Shown piece after piece: positions 46,701 through 56,700 of a stretch of DNA of 64,000 nt. The DNA comes from Chamaecrista fasciculata (lineage: Eukaryota; Streptophyta; Magnoliopsida; Fabales; Fabaceae). The stretch lies in contig QANZ01014325.1 in the NCBI GenBank assembly GCA_003254925.1, positions 174,792 to 238,791 on the forward strand. The letters are read 5' to 3'. How positions within the stretch are numbered: position 1 is the first letter of the stretch; each line of letters opens with the position of its first letter. The translations under genes and the position numbers were made by a program. A model generated the notes under the pieces. It searched no databases and was not told the origin of the DNA. It saw only the letters and a program-made list of their open reading frames with translations.

Positions 46701-49245
46701 CAAGTTTTCGCCTCCCTTCTAAATGCATATGCAGGTTGTGGACAGTTGGAGAAGGGAAAAAAGGTATGGGTGCAAGCACTAAGTACTACTAATAGGTCCA
46801 AGGCCAAACGGCATTCTAGATGCATCATACAAGCATGAAATACTAACAAGTTGAACTCTTGTTAATTAATAATTGCATGTAGACCTTCATCATGATTATA
46901 TATTTACCTGTAATTGTTTTACTGACAGAATTAATGTTATAACCACTCCGAAAATAAGTAGGAAAACATATAGAACATTGTGGCTATGTGCGGTCTATGG
47001 GATTTTGTGTTGTTGGAGAGGAATAAGTCAAGTTTAAGGGCACATCTTCTCCCTTAATGGTTTTATGGTATTAAATTGTGTATTGGCACATAATACGAGA
47101 AAATATTTACTTCTAGAAGCCTGATGAATTCAGTACTTTACCAGCTGGAAAAATAAAACATCATAGATGTTGTGAGTTTTTCATTTACCAAGTATCTTGC
47201 TCCAAAATCTATAGTGTCAAATAACACATTGAATATCCTTTAGTGAATAAGATATAATACTACTTAAGTATATAACCATTCCATTTCATATATCACTACT
47301 GACTAGTGTGATGTTGTCAGTACTTAAGTCACCATTTAACTATTAGTTTACCGAGGAGTGGATGGTTTCAAAATTTGTACAAATGATCAACCTAGCAAAT
47401 GCATGGATAGATAGTTCCACTCTCAAATAATCACTAATGATTCATGTTCCAGATAATCTCGGATTCAGCATTTCTGCACAAGTTCTCTAATGAAATCAAC
47501 AGTGCCCTTGTCTCAGCTCTTGCATCACATGGGCAATTGTCTGAATCTATTCTTCTTTATGAGGATATTAAGAATGACGGACACAATCTAGAACCGAAAG
47601 CTGTTCTGCATCTCATTGTAAGAAGTTTAATATATCTCTACTTTGCATAGTTTCTCCCTTACAAGTAATTCTAATAAACTTACTGGTATTTATAGTTGGA
47701 GCTCGCCCAATGTGATGGAGAATTGGAGAGGTTGCTTCTGCTACTTGAGGAATTGAGTGATACAAACTATTGGATAGATGGTTGCTTCAGAGTTATCATG
47801 TTTTGTGTCAAGAACAAGCATTTAAGGTTTAATTTCTCTTCTTTATTGAAGCTTTTTATACTTGAAAATATTTTCTGCAATTTCCTTACACTCTTTGTAT
47901 TTTGGCTCAGTTCTGCTGTTGATTTGATCAAGGAACTCAATGATAAATGCTCCTATTATGAAGTACTTATGGAGGTTCTTTTAGATCAGGTTGGCTCCAC
48001 TTCCCAAAACTTAAAATTTTATGAAGCTGTCTTCAGTCTTACCATAAAAGAAAAATGTTTTGGGTTACTGATGCAATTTGTTTTTTTTTCCTTATTAAAT
48101 ATGTTGCACGGCTATATATACATTGAATATTGTTAAGGGGGGGTCTGGCAAAATTTATGTTCTTTTCTTTTTTATCACTTGTATCTATTGTATGGTATTG
48201 AATGTTGAGCGATGAAAGGTCAACTTGAGCATAAATTCAACGTGAGAAATGAGAATGTTGCGTTGTATGTATGGTCATATTAGAAAAGATAAAATTAAGA
48301 ATGAGTGTCTTAGAGAGAAAGTTGAGGTAACATCTATCTTAGAGAAGTTAGTTGAAATGGTTTGGTCATGTACTAAGGCTATTAGAAGCTCTTTTACTTA
48401 GAGTTCACATGATGGAAGATAGCTCAGTAACTAGAGGCAGGGGAAGACCAAAGAAAACAATAAGCTATTAGGATGGATTTAGGCTTTTGATTGTAGGATG
48501 GAATATGTTGGTATCAATTGATAGAATATGTTGGTATCAATTGATAGAAAACAATAATCTAACTATAGAAATGAGTAAAGATAGAATATGTTGGTATCAA
48601 TTGATCCATATAGCCAACTCCATCTAGTTTGAAAAGGCTTTGATTGTTGTTGTTGTTGTTTTGTACCTCCTGTATTGTGATATTTGTTCCCACTCCTAAC
48701 AAGTAACAAGTCTTGTTGACCTCAATTTTTCTATTTTGATATAGATTTTCTCTACAATTGCATCATCAGAGTCCACACATTTGAAGTTTGGCCTGGACTT
48801 GTTTTGGGCAATTAGAGAGAAGCTTGACATTTTGCCATCACGCCAATGTCTTGACTTTCTTCTAACTGCTTGTGCCAATGCCAAAGATTTGCATAATGTT
48901 TTTATAATTTGGAAACAATACAAGGTTGCCGGATATCCTTATAATGTTTTGAGTTATCTGAGGTTGGTTTTAACTTTTAAGTCATACTTTTTCTTTTTGC
49001 TCTCAAGTTGTTCATTGTTTCTTAATTTTTTTCCTAAAATATGTTTGCTTTTGTTTGTGTTTTAATGTAGGATGTATCAGGCGCTTTTGGCTTCAGGAGA
49101 CCATAAGTCCGCCAAGTTTATACTAAAGAAAATTCCAGCAGATGATCGCCATGTTTGTGCTGTCATCAAGGCATGTAAAGAAACTTACAAAGAGGAAAAG
49201 CAAAAGAAAACTAAAAAAAAAAGAATAAGTGAAATTTTCATTTGA
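31742..49245 (+). CDS. P-class pentatricopeptide repeat protein, mitochondrial-type (At4g04790-like)
   Basis: Eighteen exons with consistent phases: 31742-31892, 32121-32168, 32287-32469, 32801-32848, 33369-33983, 34348-34554, 35308-35372, 38426-38533, 44570-44683, 44778-44873, 45038-45136, 46133-46252, 46659-46763, 47453-47617, 47696-47826, 47911-47989, 48745-48962 and 49071-49245, encoding 908 residues. The basic, Ser/Leu-rich N-terminus (MRVSNGRNLCTLSALLRSRL) looks like an organelle presequence. Exons 10-13 each supply most of one PPR unit, such as SETYRSMINLCVRMKD and DSVTFSHLI; others are degenerate. The C-terminus is lysine-rich. Family knowledge says such proteins bind organellar RNA; the target is unknown. 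The resemblance to Arabidopsis At4g04790/At4g21880 is by recollection. Exon 4 is a duplicate of exon 2 and could be skipped in frame (892 residues). Intron 8 (6 kb) contains an antisense Copia element. The start is the first ATG giving a presequence-like N-terminus in phase. Confidence 0.88.
31955..33012 (+). repeat. intragenic tandem duplication spanning exon 2 and flanks
   Basis: Two diverged copies of about 350-400 bases lie head to tail, copy A about 31955-32305 and copy B about 32617-33012. Shared blocks in the same order are 'ttctgggtaat.gaaga/gagaact', 'attacgttac/ataatgttac', the 48-base exon (32121-32168 and 32801-32848, 33 of 48 identical by my count), the donor 'ggtaagtgt', 'gtagtgaatatctgtta' and the acceptor stretch 'cagaatttgat'. 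Copy B therefore supplies exon 4. Its version of the exon 3 start hits a stop within nine codons and must be unused. Confidence 0.85.
36062..36113 (+). mobile_element. ultra-short poly(A)-tailed insertion with 15-16 bp target duplication
   Basis: The sequence aatcaccaagacagat occurs at 36062-36077 and 36098-36113. Between them lies only 'tcaggcc' followed by about 13 A residues. It sits in intron 7 of the PPR gene. The same 'caggcc' plus A tail is found, with a different duplication, at 57978-58022. Confidence 0.7.
37310..37430. repeat. short imperfect tandem repeat in PPR intron 7
   Basis: Two adjacent units of about 60-70 bases share 'cgtaccaaatgc' or 'cataccaaatgc', 'agtttagtc', 'gacttcataat' and 'cgggact'. 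They lie in the 3-kb intron 7 of the PPR gene and look like part of a decayed transposon. I could not delimit an element. Confidence 0.45.
39798..39836 (-). mobile_element. possible ultra-short poly(A)-type insertion
   Basis: Near-duplicate flanks 'aaagtcatctt' (39798-39808) and 'aaagtcttctt' (39826-39836) enclose a T run ending 'ggtaa'. On the minus strand this reads 'ttacc' plus poly(A). That is the same 3' end as in the insertion at 25343-25389. The duplication has one mismatch, so the case is weaker. Confidence 0.45.
39869..39909. repeat. perfect 19-bp palindrome at the Copia 3' junction
   Basis: ttattgaaataatgattta (39869-39887) is followed by three bases and then its exact reverse complement (39891-39909). 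The left arm is host DNA, while the right arm runs over the candidate target duplication into the first bases of the 3' LTR of the antisense Copia element. Confidence 0.85.
39902..40033 (-). repeat. 3' LTR of the Copia element
   Basis: This is the downstream LTR in element orientation, about 132 bases long, unusually short for Copia. Bases 39908-40033 are identical to 43980-44105. The six outermost bases (39902-39907) differ at two positions from their counterparts (43974-43979). On the minus strand it begins TGTTAAGAG, directly after the polypurine tract. Confidence 0.85.
40034..40044 (-). other. polypurine tract of the Copia element
   Basis: The minus strand reads TTGAGGGGGAG immediately before the 3' LTR, the usual plus-strand priming site of plant Copia elements. 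The TGA inside it (40041-40043) is also the pol stop codon, so coding sequence and priming site overlap. Confidence 0.85.
40041..41789 (-). pseudogene. Copia pol: reverse transcriptase and RNase H segment
   Basis: Open from after the second in-frame stop down to the terminal TGA at 40041. In order it contains the Copia reverse-transcriptase start (WSLVDLPAGKKVIGCKWVF), the region LDIKNAFLHGDLQEEVYMEQ, the catalytic YVDDI box (VVYVDDIIIIG), and the RNase H core with SDADWAGS, the glutamate in SSAESEYRA and LWCDNKVAIHIA. These domains look intact, although TFSHVAKLTSVR has His where family members usually have Pro. It is cut off from the integrase part by a TGA at 41790-41792, so it could not be made as part of the polyprotein without readthrough. 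Confidence 0.85.
41790..42797 (-). pseudogene. Copia pol: integrase segment
   Basis: In-frame continuation between the two stop codons (TAG at 42798-42800 and TGA at 41790-41792). It carries the second half of the zinc-binding domain (DCESCQFAKHH) and the catalytic core: Asp in HSDVWGP, Asp in RSDNAKEYF and, 36 residues further on, Asp in QNGVADRKNRHL. Copia integrases have glutamate at this third position (DD35E), so the triad is DDD. Target-site joining activity is therefore doubtful. Downstream is the usual GKGK-less linker rich in Thr and Pro. The upstream stop falls between the HH and CC halves of the zinc-binding domain. Confidence 0.85.
42798..43373 (-). pseudogene. Copia gag remnant and protease segment
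   Basis: From an ATG at 43371-43373 (MANKTICISEDEYAQFLQYR) the frame runs into the aspartic-protease motif WVIDSGATDHMTGN, then a GAG-pre-integrase region ending in the HH half of the integrase zinc-binding domain (CRLGHPSLSSLKK), and stops at a TAG (42798-42800). The open frame extends upstream to 43724 but that part looks like leader sequence, not capsid. A normal gag of about 300-400 codons with a CCHC knuckle is absent, so the element cannot supply its own particle protein. Confidence 0.8.
43960..43973 (-). other. tRNA-Met primer-binding site of the Copia element
   Basis: The minus strand reads CTTGGTATCAGAGC directly inside the 5' LTR. It is complementary to the 3' end of initiator methionine tRNA, the standard minus-strand primer for plant Copia elements. 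Confidence 0.88.
43974..44105 (-). repeat. 5' LTR of the Copia element
   Basis: This is the upstream LTR in element orientation, about 132 bases, with 126 bases (43980-44105) identical to the 3' copy. It contains 'ttgtatatatattg' on the minus strand, a plausible TATA region for element transcription. The opposite end lies next to the primer-binding site. Confidence 0.85.
48203..48660 (+). mobile_element. RTE-type LINE, 5'-truncated 3' end
   Basis: From about 48247 the + strand reads MRMLRCMYGHIRKDKIKNEC, a sequence characteristic of the C-terminal part of plant RTE LINE reverse transcriptases, followed by decayed coding sequence that includes a reading similar to 'RGRGRPKK'. The copy ends at about 48660 in 'ttgttgttgttgtt', the TTG-repeat tail usual for this LINE group. 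Between 48497 and 48605 a phrase 'gaatatgttggtatcaattg' is present three times, a local duplication inside the copy. It lies in intron 16 of the PPR gene, sense orientation. Confidence 0.75.
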
Positions 49246-49788
49246 GAGAGAAACAGGGAAATGCCCCTAAAATTTTGTAGTGATTCAGGATGAGGCTACT
49301 TGTAGCATCACATTCATTGGCCAATTAAATGTCTGATTTAGTGGATCTCATATCCGTTTCAGAAGACATGTAAACTACACCTATCCTAAATCCTAAATCC
49401 TAATCCTAAATTGATGATGAAGTAACGTTGCGCATCCATGCAACTAATTTTATCATTTTCTTTGCATGTTGATGACTCTACAGCAGCAAGTATAGAGGAA
49501 AGGATTTTTATTTTTTTTGGTTAATATGTAGAAAAATATTTAAATTTTAAATTTAAAATATATATATATATATATTTCAATTTTATGAGTATTTTTATAT
49601 TTAACGTTGATCAAAATTTAAAGTTAATTGTTGTAGAACGAGAACACAGATGATAGTTTCAAAACTGATTTCTTCGACTTCAATTTCATAGGTTAAAAAT
49701 TAGATTATAAACTCTTGTTATTTATTTGTTGATTGTTATCTTTATGGTGAGGAATGAAAATACGGACTTACAAAATCGAATATCCAAA

Positions 49789-49842
49789 AAAAAAAGTTGT
49801 TACTGTTCTTTTTTTTAGAGTACAAAAAAAGTTGTTACTGTT
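49789..49842 (-). mobile_element. ultra-short A-tailed insertion with 19-bp duplication
   Basis: aaaaaaagttgttactgtt is present at 49789-49807 and 49824-49842. The 16 bases between read 'gtactct' plus A residues on the minus strand. The long perfect duplication flanking a few bases plus an A tract matches the other tiny insertions in this window, although the 3' sequence differs from them. Confidence 0.55.
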
Positions 49843-50534
49843 AATCAGCTCTCTTATCTTATGTAATGGATATTGGAAGCGATCAGGTAAACCCTTAAAC
49901 CCTTTCAATAATATAGACGTGATGTGAAGTGATAGAGTATTGGTTTGGTTCGGTTGGTCAATTTTGTGTATATTTTTTTTTAAAAAAAAAATCTCATATG
50001 TTACCCAGGCTAGGGTATGGATGCAAAATTGTGAATGTGAGTATGTGAGAATAAAGAGGTGAACGAGGGGAGAGGCAGCGGCGCGAATTAGAGAGGCTTA
50101 TAATTAATTAGAGGCTTAAGTGAATGAGTTTAATAAGTAGGATTCATTTTATTTATAGAAATATATTATATTATAATAATTTTGATTTTTTTTGAGTGAT
50201 TCGGTTGATTATCAACTTTTAAAATAAATTGAACTAAATTTAATTGATTCTCTTATTTTCCATCCAAATAATCTAAAAGTTTTTTTTGATTTGGATTGGT
50301 TCCTATCGATTAAAATTAGATGGAATCGATTTTGCTCACCTATAGAATATACATATATCATCCTAATTTTGAGTAATGATATTACTTTTTTTAATTTAAA
50401 TAAATTTGTCAAATAAGATATCTTTTCTAAAAATAAATTAAAAAATATGTATTTTTAAACACAAATTGTGGCGGAAAGCAAAGCCAAATCAGCCCTAAAA
50501 TATTGTTTAGCTAGAATGCGCTTTTCTCTGAACA

Positions 50535-50542
50535 TTATATAG
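50535..50542 (+). promoter_or_regulatory. candidate TATA box of FIE
   Basis: TTATATAG lies about 166 bases upstream of the FIE start codon, followed by a CA-rich stretch ('acacagtcacagcactg') where transcription could begin, leaving a leader of about 130-140 bases. It is supported only by position and motif. Confidence 0.4.
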
Positions 50543-50707
50543 TAAGACACAGTCACAGCACTGAACTGATTCTCCGAATAAGTTCATGTTCGAGCTTGTA
50601 ACTTGTGAGTGATTCCACTTTATAGTTTTTAGTTTTTACCCTAATAGGATTTAGGAATTTAGGAGAAGCGTCTTCTTCTTGTTCGTCGGTGTAGGATTCT
50701 CGCGTCA

Positions 50708-53700
50708 ATGTCGAAATTTGCTTTGGGTTGCGAACCAGTCGTGGGTTCCACTTCCTTGCCATCTTCCAAGAAGAAGGAGTACAGAGTTACCAATCGCCTC
50801 CAAGAGGGCAAGCGCCCACTATACGCTGTCGTTTTCAACTTCATTGATTCCCGCTATTTCAACGTTTTTGCCACCGTCGGTGGCAATAGGGTTTGTGCTC
50901 TTACTCTCTTTGGTTTCTGAGAAAATTTCAAGGCGTAGATGATTCATTGTCTCGTGTTATGTTCATTTTGGATTTTGGCGCATTTGTAGCTTGTGGTGCT
51001 TCGGCACATTTACTGTCTGACAACTTTTGATTTTCGTCTATCCTCTGAAATCCCAAGCGTACTCGAACTTTCATGCTGTAACTATATATTTGTTAATCGT
51101 CGTTTTTGTCTGTCGCCTTTGTCTGTTTATTGGCTTCTAACATGTAGAACAGGGAATGTGAGTCGCGCTTAGTCCCAATTAGAAGGAAAATGGGGATTAT
51201 ATTATGAGTTGCTACATTTTTATTTGGTTTACATAAGGGAGCGTGGGTGCTTGACCTAGATGGCTTGTCTTGATTGCTTCTATAGCTGAAGTAGGGACGT
51301 TGTTGGTAAATAATTACCTAAAGAAAGAAATTGTTTATTTAGCAATTACTGTGCCGAAGTTTTCTTGGTGTGAGCTATACACTTTCTCTGAGGTAGCCGG
51401 AAGGAGGTGAATGAGATTAAGAGTTTGGCTTTTCTGAGGTTTCTTATAGCTTTGTTTCGGTGGTTACATTCTACCAATTGGCAGTTTGGCACTTAATTAT
51501 CTACTTTATTTTAAATTTTCAACCAAATGCCAATTGGAATATGTCCTGCTCTTCTTTCTCTTATTTTGATTGACAGTCTTTCCATTCCAAAAAAAAAATT
51601 GTGATAGTTTATCTGTTTTAATTGATTAGGTTACTGTTTATCAATGTCTTGAAGGCGGAGTGATAGCTGTTTTGCAATCCTATGTAGATGAAGATGTAAG
51701 TGAAGAGTGTTATCTGCCTTCTGCCTTTTCATTTTTGTCATTTCTTCTGCTAAATAGTTTATAAGTTTTTTGGACGGGCTGCTGCAATTTTCATCTGTTT
51801 TTGTAGTCCAGAAGGATGAATCTTTTTATACTGTAAGCTGGGCAAGTGACAGTGATGGGACCCCATTTGTAGTTGCTGGGGGAATCAATGGTATAATCCG
51901 AGTAATTGATGCTGGCAGTGAGAAGATACAGAAGGTAATGTTCAAAATTCTAGGGTTGGTGTTCATAAATTGTTAAACTGAAATCATTATGATCGTCTTG
52001 AAACTTCAAGAGTTCTGATTACAGTCTGTTAAGATCCCAAATCAGTGCGTCTACATAAGAATTCTTTGGGAATGGACCTGTAGATTATCTAGCTTAAATA
52101 AGTGAGAAGTAAGGAAGATGAAATTCTCGTGGCAAGTCAAGGGAAGGATAGGTGGCAGCTAATGCTTGTGTCATAGAGATAACAGTTACAGGATAGATAG
52201 GAAAGAATAAACAATAGCTTGGGTATTAAAAGCTATAGGGAAGAACTCATTGGTTTTGGAGGTTCTAGCATCCTCAAAATTTCTTGGCTGAGACTGGTTG
52301 TTGTTCCTCGTGTTATTCTCTACTTCATTACTAGTTACACTTCTGTTTGACTAGTAAATGCTGGATATCTATACTCTATTGTCGTTAGAACCTTGTATGG
52401 AGCCATGTAAATGTATTAGTTATATTTTCTACTTTTGCTTCCTGATGTGATAACATTATCCTTGGCTTGCAGAGTTTTGTTGGCCATGGGGATTCCATAA
52501 ATGAAATCAGGACTCAACCATTGAAGCCATCACTTGTGGTGTCTGCAAGCAAAGTAAATAGCATGACCTTTCTTATTTTTACTAACTCAATTTTATTTGT
52601 TCAGTCATCAAAAAATGTCAAAAATTGACCAGGATGAGTCTGTTCGATTATGGAATGTTCAAACTGGAGTATGTGTTTTGGTATTTGCTGGAGCTGGGGG
52701 TCATCGCAATGAAGTTTTGAGTGTGGTTAGTATACTGTGCATAGAATTTAACTGCCCAATTTCTATTTTTTGTTTGTTTCTTAGTCTTTGTGTTGCAAGA
52801 AGTTGCAGATTTGGGATATTAGTGCCAGTGACATATTTTGGTTATTGCAGGACTTTCATCCATCCGACATATACCGAATTGCCAGTTGTGGCATGGACAA
52901 TACTGTGAAGATATGGTCGATGAAGGGTATCATTTCTAAATCGGTTCATTATTTTTGTTTATCTTGATTTAATGAAAGTCAATTTAACTATTTTTGCCTA
53001 TGTTGCATGTATACGGGTACGGGTACGTGCTTTGGTACGGATACGGGTACGTGATACGACAATTTCAAAAATATGAGATCCGGGTACGGCATATATTTAA
53101 TATTAATATAAAGTAATAAAAATATGTCTTATATATAATTTTTTTTCTCTTGAATAAATATTTAAGGATATAGAATTATACATTTTAAAAATAAAAGAAT
53201 TAAAAAATATATGTTTACTAAAAATATTAACTTTTCATTAATTTGACCAAAACAATTAGCAAATAAAAAAAAAAAATTCATACCTAACCTCCAAGCACCC
53301 ATGTGTCTCTCTCTGCCCACTACTACTCATCATGCTAAGTTCTCTCCCCTCACACACCACCCAAAAGGCCCAAAGCCCCAAATAGTTTCACTTACCCCTA
53401 ACTAACGAGAAGTAGATACGTATCAGGTACGTATTTTAATGTATTTTTGGTGTACCCGTACTTGGTAGTACCAGGTATGTCTTCAATTTTGCCGTACCTA
53501 TGCTTCTTAGATTTTTGCCCATATTTCAATGTTAGATACAATGGTCCCATAAAAGATGAAAATCCTAAACAATAAATTGTTCTGAAATAATAAAAGGCCA
53601 GCATTATTAGCTCTTAAACAAAGATTGGAGGGACAAAGTGGTGGAGATTAAAAGACTGGGAGATAGGATTATAGCTCTTCAACTGGTGGTGGATCGGGAG

Positions 53701-56700
53701 ACCTTCAATGTTATTAGCGCTTATCCCCCGCAAGTTGGTTTGGGCGAGCAAGACAAACTTCTTTTATGGGAAGACCTCGAAATTCTACTAGAGTATACCT
53801 GCGGAAGAAAAGGTTTTCCTAGGAGATCTCTATGTTTGGATGGGGTGCTATGGGGGGAATGGAGAGGAGGGGAAATGACAAAAGGTTAAAAATTGTTGTT
53901 TGGATGTTTTTTAAGGGGAGAATGGAATGGATAAGGAGGGACTCCAAAGCACCCCTTGTCCCTCCAATACTCAATTTTTGTTGTCCCCCCAAATTGGGGG
54001 GCCAAGGATGGAGTGGACAAGTTGATATTTTTTAAAGACAATTATACCCTTATGCTAAGCAAAATTAACATGTGTCCATTCCATTACTAATAACTTCCAA
54101 ACAAGATTAACATGTGTCCATTCCTCTCCTCATTAAAAACTCTCAAACATCTACTCAGTCCATTAATGTCCACTCCTCTCCATCCTCACTAAACTCCCAA
54201 ACATAATGGCCATGTGGGGTGTGAATCTAGAGGATATGAAGGTTTCCATGGTGGTTATGGCTTCAGCGAGGTTAATGTAGAGGGTAAAACTATCTTGGAC
54301 TATGCCTTAGCTTCTTATCTCAGTCACGTTGAATTTCTGCTCATGCTGCCCTTTTATCGCCCAACATTCAGTACCATACATAAGAGCGGGTCTTATTGCC
54401 ATGCGGTAAAATTTTCCTTTTAGTTTAAGTGGCACTTCTTTTATCACAGATAACCCCCGAGGCCTTTCTCCATTTCATCCACCCTGCCTGAATCCTGTGA
54501 TTAACATCTTCTATTTCCCCTTTGCTTTGCAATATCGTTCCCAAATACTTAAAGCTTGTGACTTCTTGTAACTGGTGATCTCCAAGTTTCACAATATCTG
54601 TAGGATCCCCTTCTCTTCCATTGAACTTACACGCCATGAACTCTGTCTTACATAGGCTAATTATAAAGCACAACCTATCAAAAGTCTTTGAGAAAGATAT
54701 TTCATGATGTCACTTTCTAATTTGAGTTAATTTTTATGATTTTTTAGACCCATATTTATCTATTACTCTCTCAACCACACAACATCTCTCTCCACTCCCT
54801 TACTTGAAGAAGAAATGAGTAGAAAATGAAAACTAAATAAAAACTTAGGGAGGAATCCAAAAAATTAGTTCAAACTTTAATATAAATTCTGGTATATTAT
54901 ATTACTTTGATTGCAAAGTACTAGTTTGCTATTTTGTCCTTAAATCCATAAATTAAAAGAAGTAATGATACTGATATATTTTTTAATTGTAGTATTGAAG
55001 TTATGGAAGACGGTAAACCTTTTAAATGGTTTCTATACATGTTGAATTTGTTTATTGCTTACCAATATGGGCTCTTGTCCACTTCATTTTTGTTTATCAT
55101 GTTATGTCTTTCATATTGTAGCAGAGTTCTGGACTATTGTAGAGAGATCGTTCGAATGGACAGATCTACCCTCCAAGTTTCCAACAAAATATGTTCAATT
55201 TCCTGTAAGTAATGTTTTCTCTATGTTATTAATGAAGATATATTTTAATTGTTTGATCACTAGGTATTCCCTACCTATCTGACTTAGGGTTTGGGTAAGG
55301 ACTAATCATTTTGTTATCCAAAAGGTCCCATAACAGGATAAAATTCTCTTAAAAGCATTATGAGATTTTCTTTATAGAAAAAATTATGAGTTTTAAATTC
55401 ATAAAAGAAAACTAAAGTGCAAGCGTACACTGCTGGAGCAAAATAATATGTTTGAGCACTAGGTATTGTTTCACGAGGAATTTAATGTGAATAATGAATT
55501 GAGCACAAATTATGGTCTTCCGTTCTAGCATAAACAAAGAATAAATATCAAAAAATAATACAAACATGCATAAACAAGAAATTAAACTAAAATGGTGATG
55601 GTCCATCAGATAATGTAACAAACAAGGAACTCCTTGTGATTAATCCCTACTTAATAATTTCATCTAAGTATCTAACCTTACATTACTCAAATTATCAGAT
55701 GATTAAGTAATATCTGAGCTAATCCTGAACACTTGTCTACCTATAATTACCTATTTGTTAACCATCGATTTATTATTTATCTCTAATTATTCTCCCTATA
55801 TTCCTATGATGGAGTAATTATGATCATGCATTAGACTCAAGTTCAATTGGATTCCCTTAAAAACTCCCAAATTGCCCTCCACAGAATGACAGGGAACCAA
55901 GAAAATCAATTAATTGAACTCCTAATAAAAAATCAATTCAATAATAATAAATTGAAGTCAAATTACATAATAGAGTTTTCAATCTTAGAGTCTCAAGAGT
56001 TTATGGCAATTACACCTAAAACATCCAAGGAGTCCATTGATGAGAGAAAGAATGAGAGAAGAAGAAAACATCTAATTAGAAGCTTCAATCTTCACGTCTA
56101 AGCTTTGATTCGCCTCTAAATCGCTACAAGATGTGTTAAGTTGCAGAGTCGCATAGCTCGCTTAGGCTACCGGAGCTTCCTTCTAGCTCTCACAGAAACT
56201 CTGCATCACGCCTCCTTGCTAAAATGTGTCGTTTGGACTTTTAGAAATTTCGTTCTTCTCATATCAAAGAGAGCCACATCTCGACATCAATAGATTCATT
56301 GAAAATTTGGCATTTTGGATCTCAAAAATGTAGAAAACTAGATGCCCAACGGTCTATCTTGTATTGGATCTTTCTAATTGAGTTCTTCTCATTCCAAGGC
56401 CTTGAAACACATAAAAATCCGATTAAGAATAATCAACAAGGAGAAGCACAAGATCAATCATGATTAATTGATAATTATCCAATAATATACTACAACAAAC
56501 ACATGAAAGATGCACGAAAAACTCAATCTAAGAATTAAACCACAAAACACAAAAGACTAGCTAAAGTTGCATTATTTAACCTTTAAATAAATAAAGACTC
56601 TTTAGTCAAGTTGAATGAATAGGCATAAATAATTCTATTTCATAGAGTCATCACAAGAGTGTCTCCAACAAGACTTAAACTTGAGACTTTGCTTATAGGG

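Larger units (their letters stand above)
49246..50707. other. intergenic region between the PPR gene and FIE
   Basis: No gene is supportable. The region starts with the 3' flank of the PPR gene and contains an (AT)n tract (about 49558-49576), a tiny insertion with target duplication (49789-49842), and a GC-richer stretch near 50080-50095. The last 180 bases are the FIE promoter and leader. Short open frames on the minus strand over the FIE start are shadows of the FIE first exon. Confidence 0.6.

Noticed and set aside
13585-49245. Functional cluster (operon-like or biosynthetic) among the five plant genes
   Set aside because: The genes belong to unrelated processes, have separate promoters and long spacers; proximity alone does not suggest a system.
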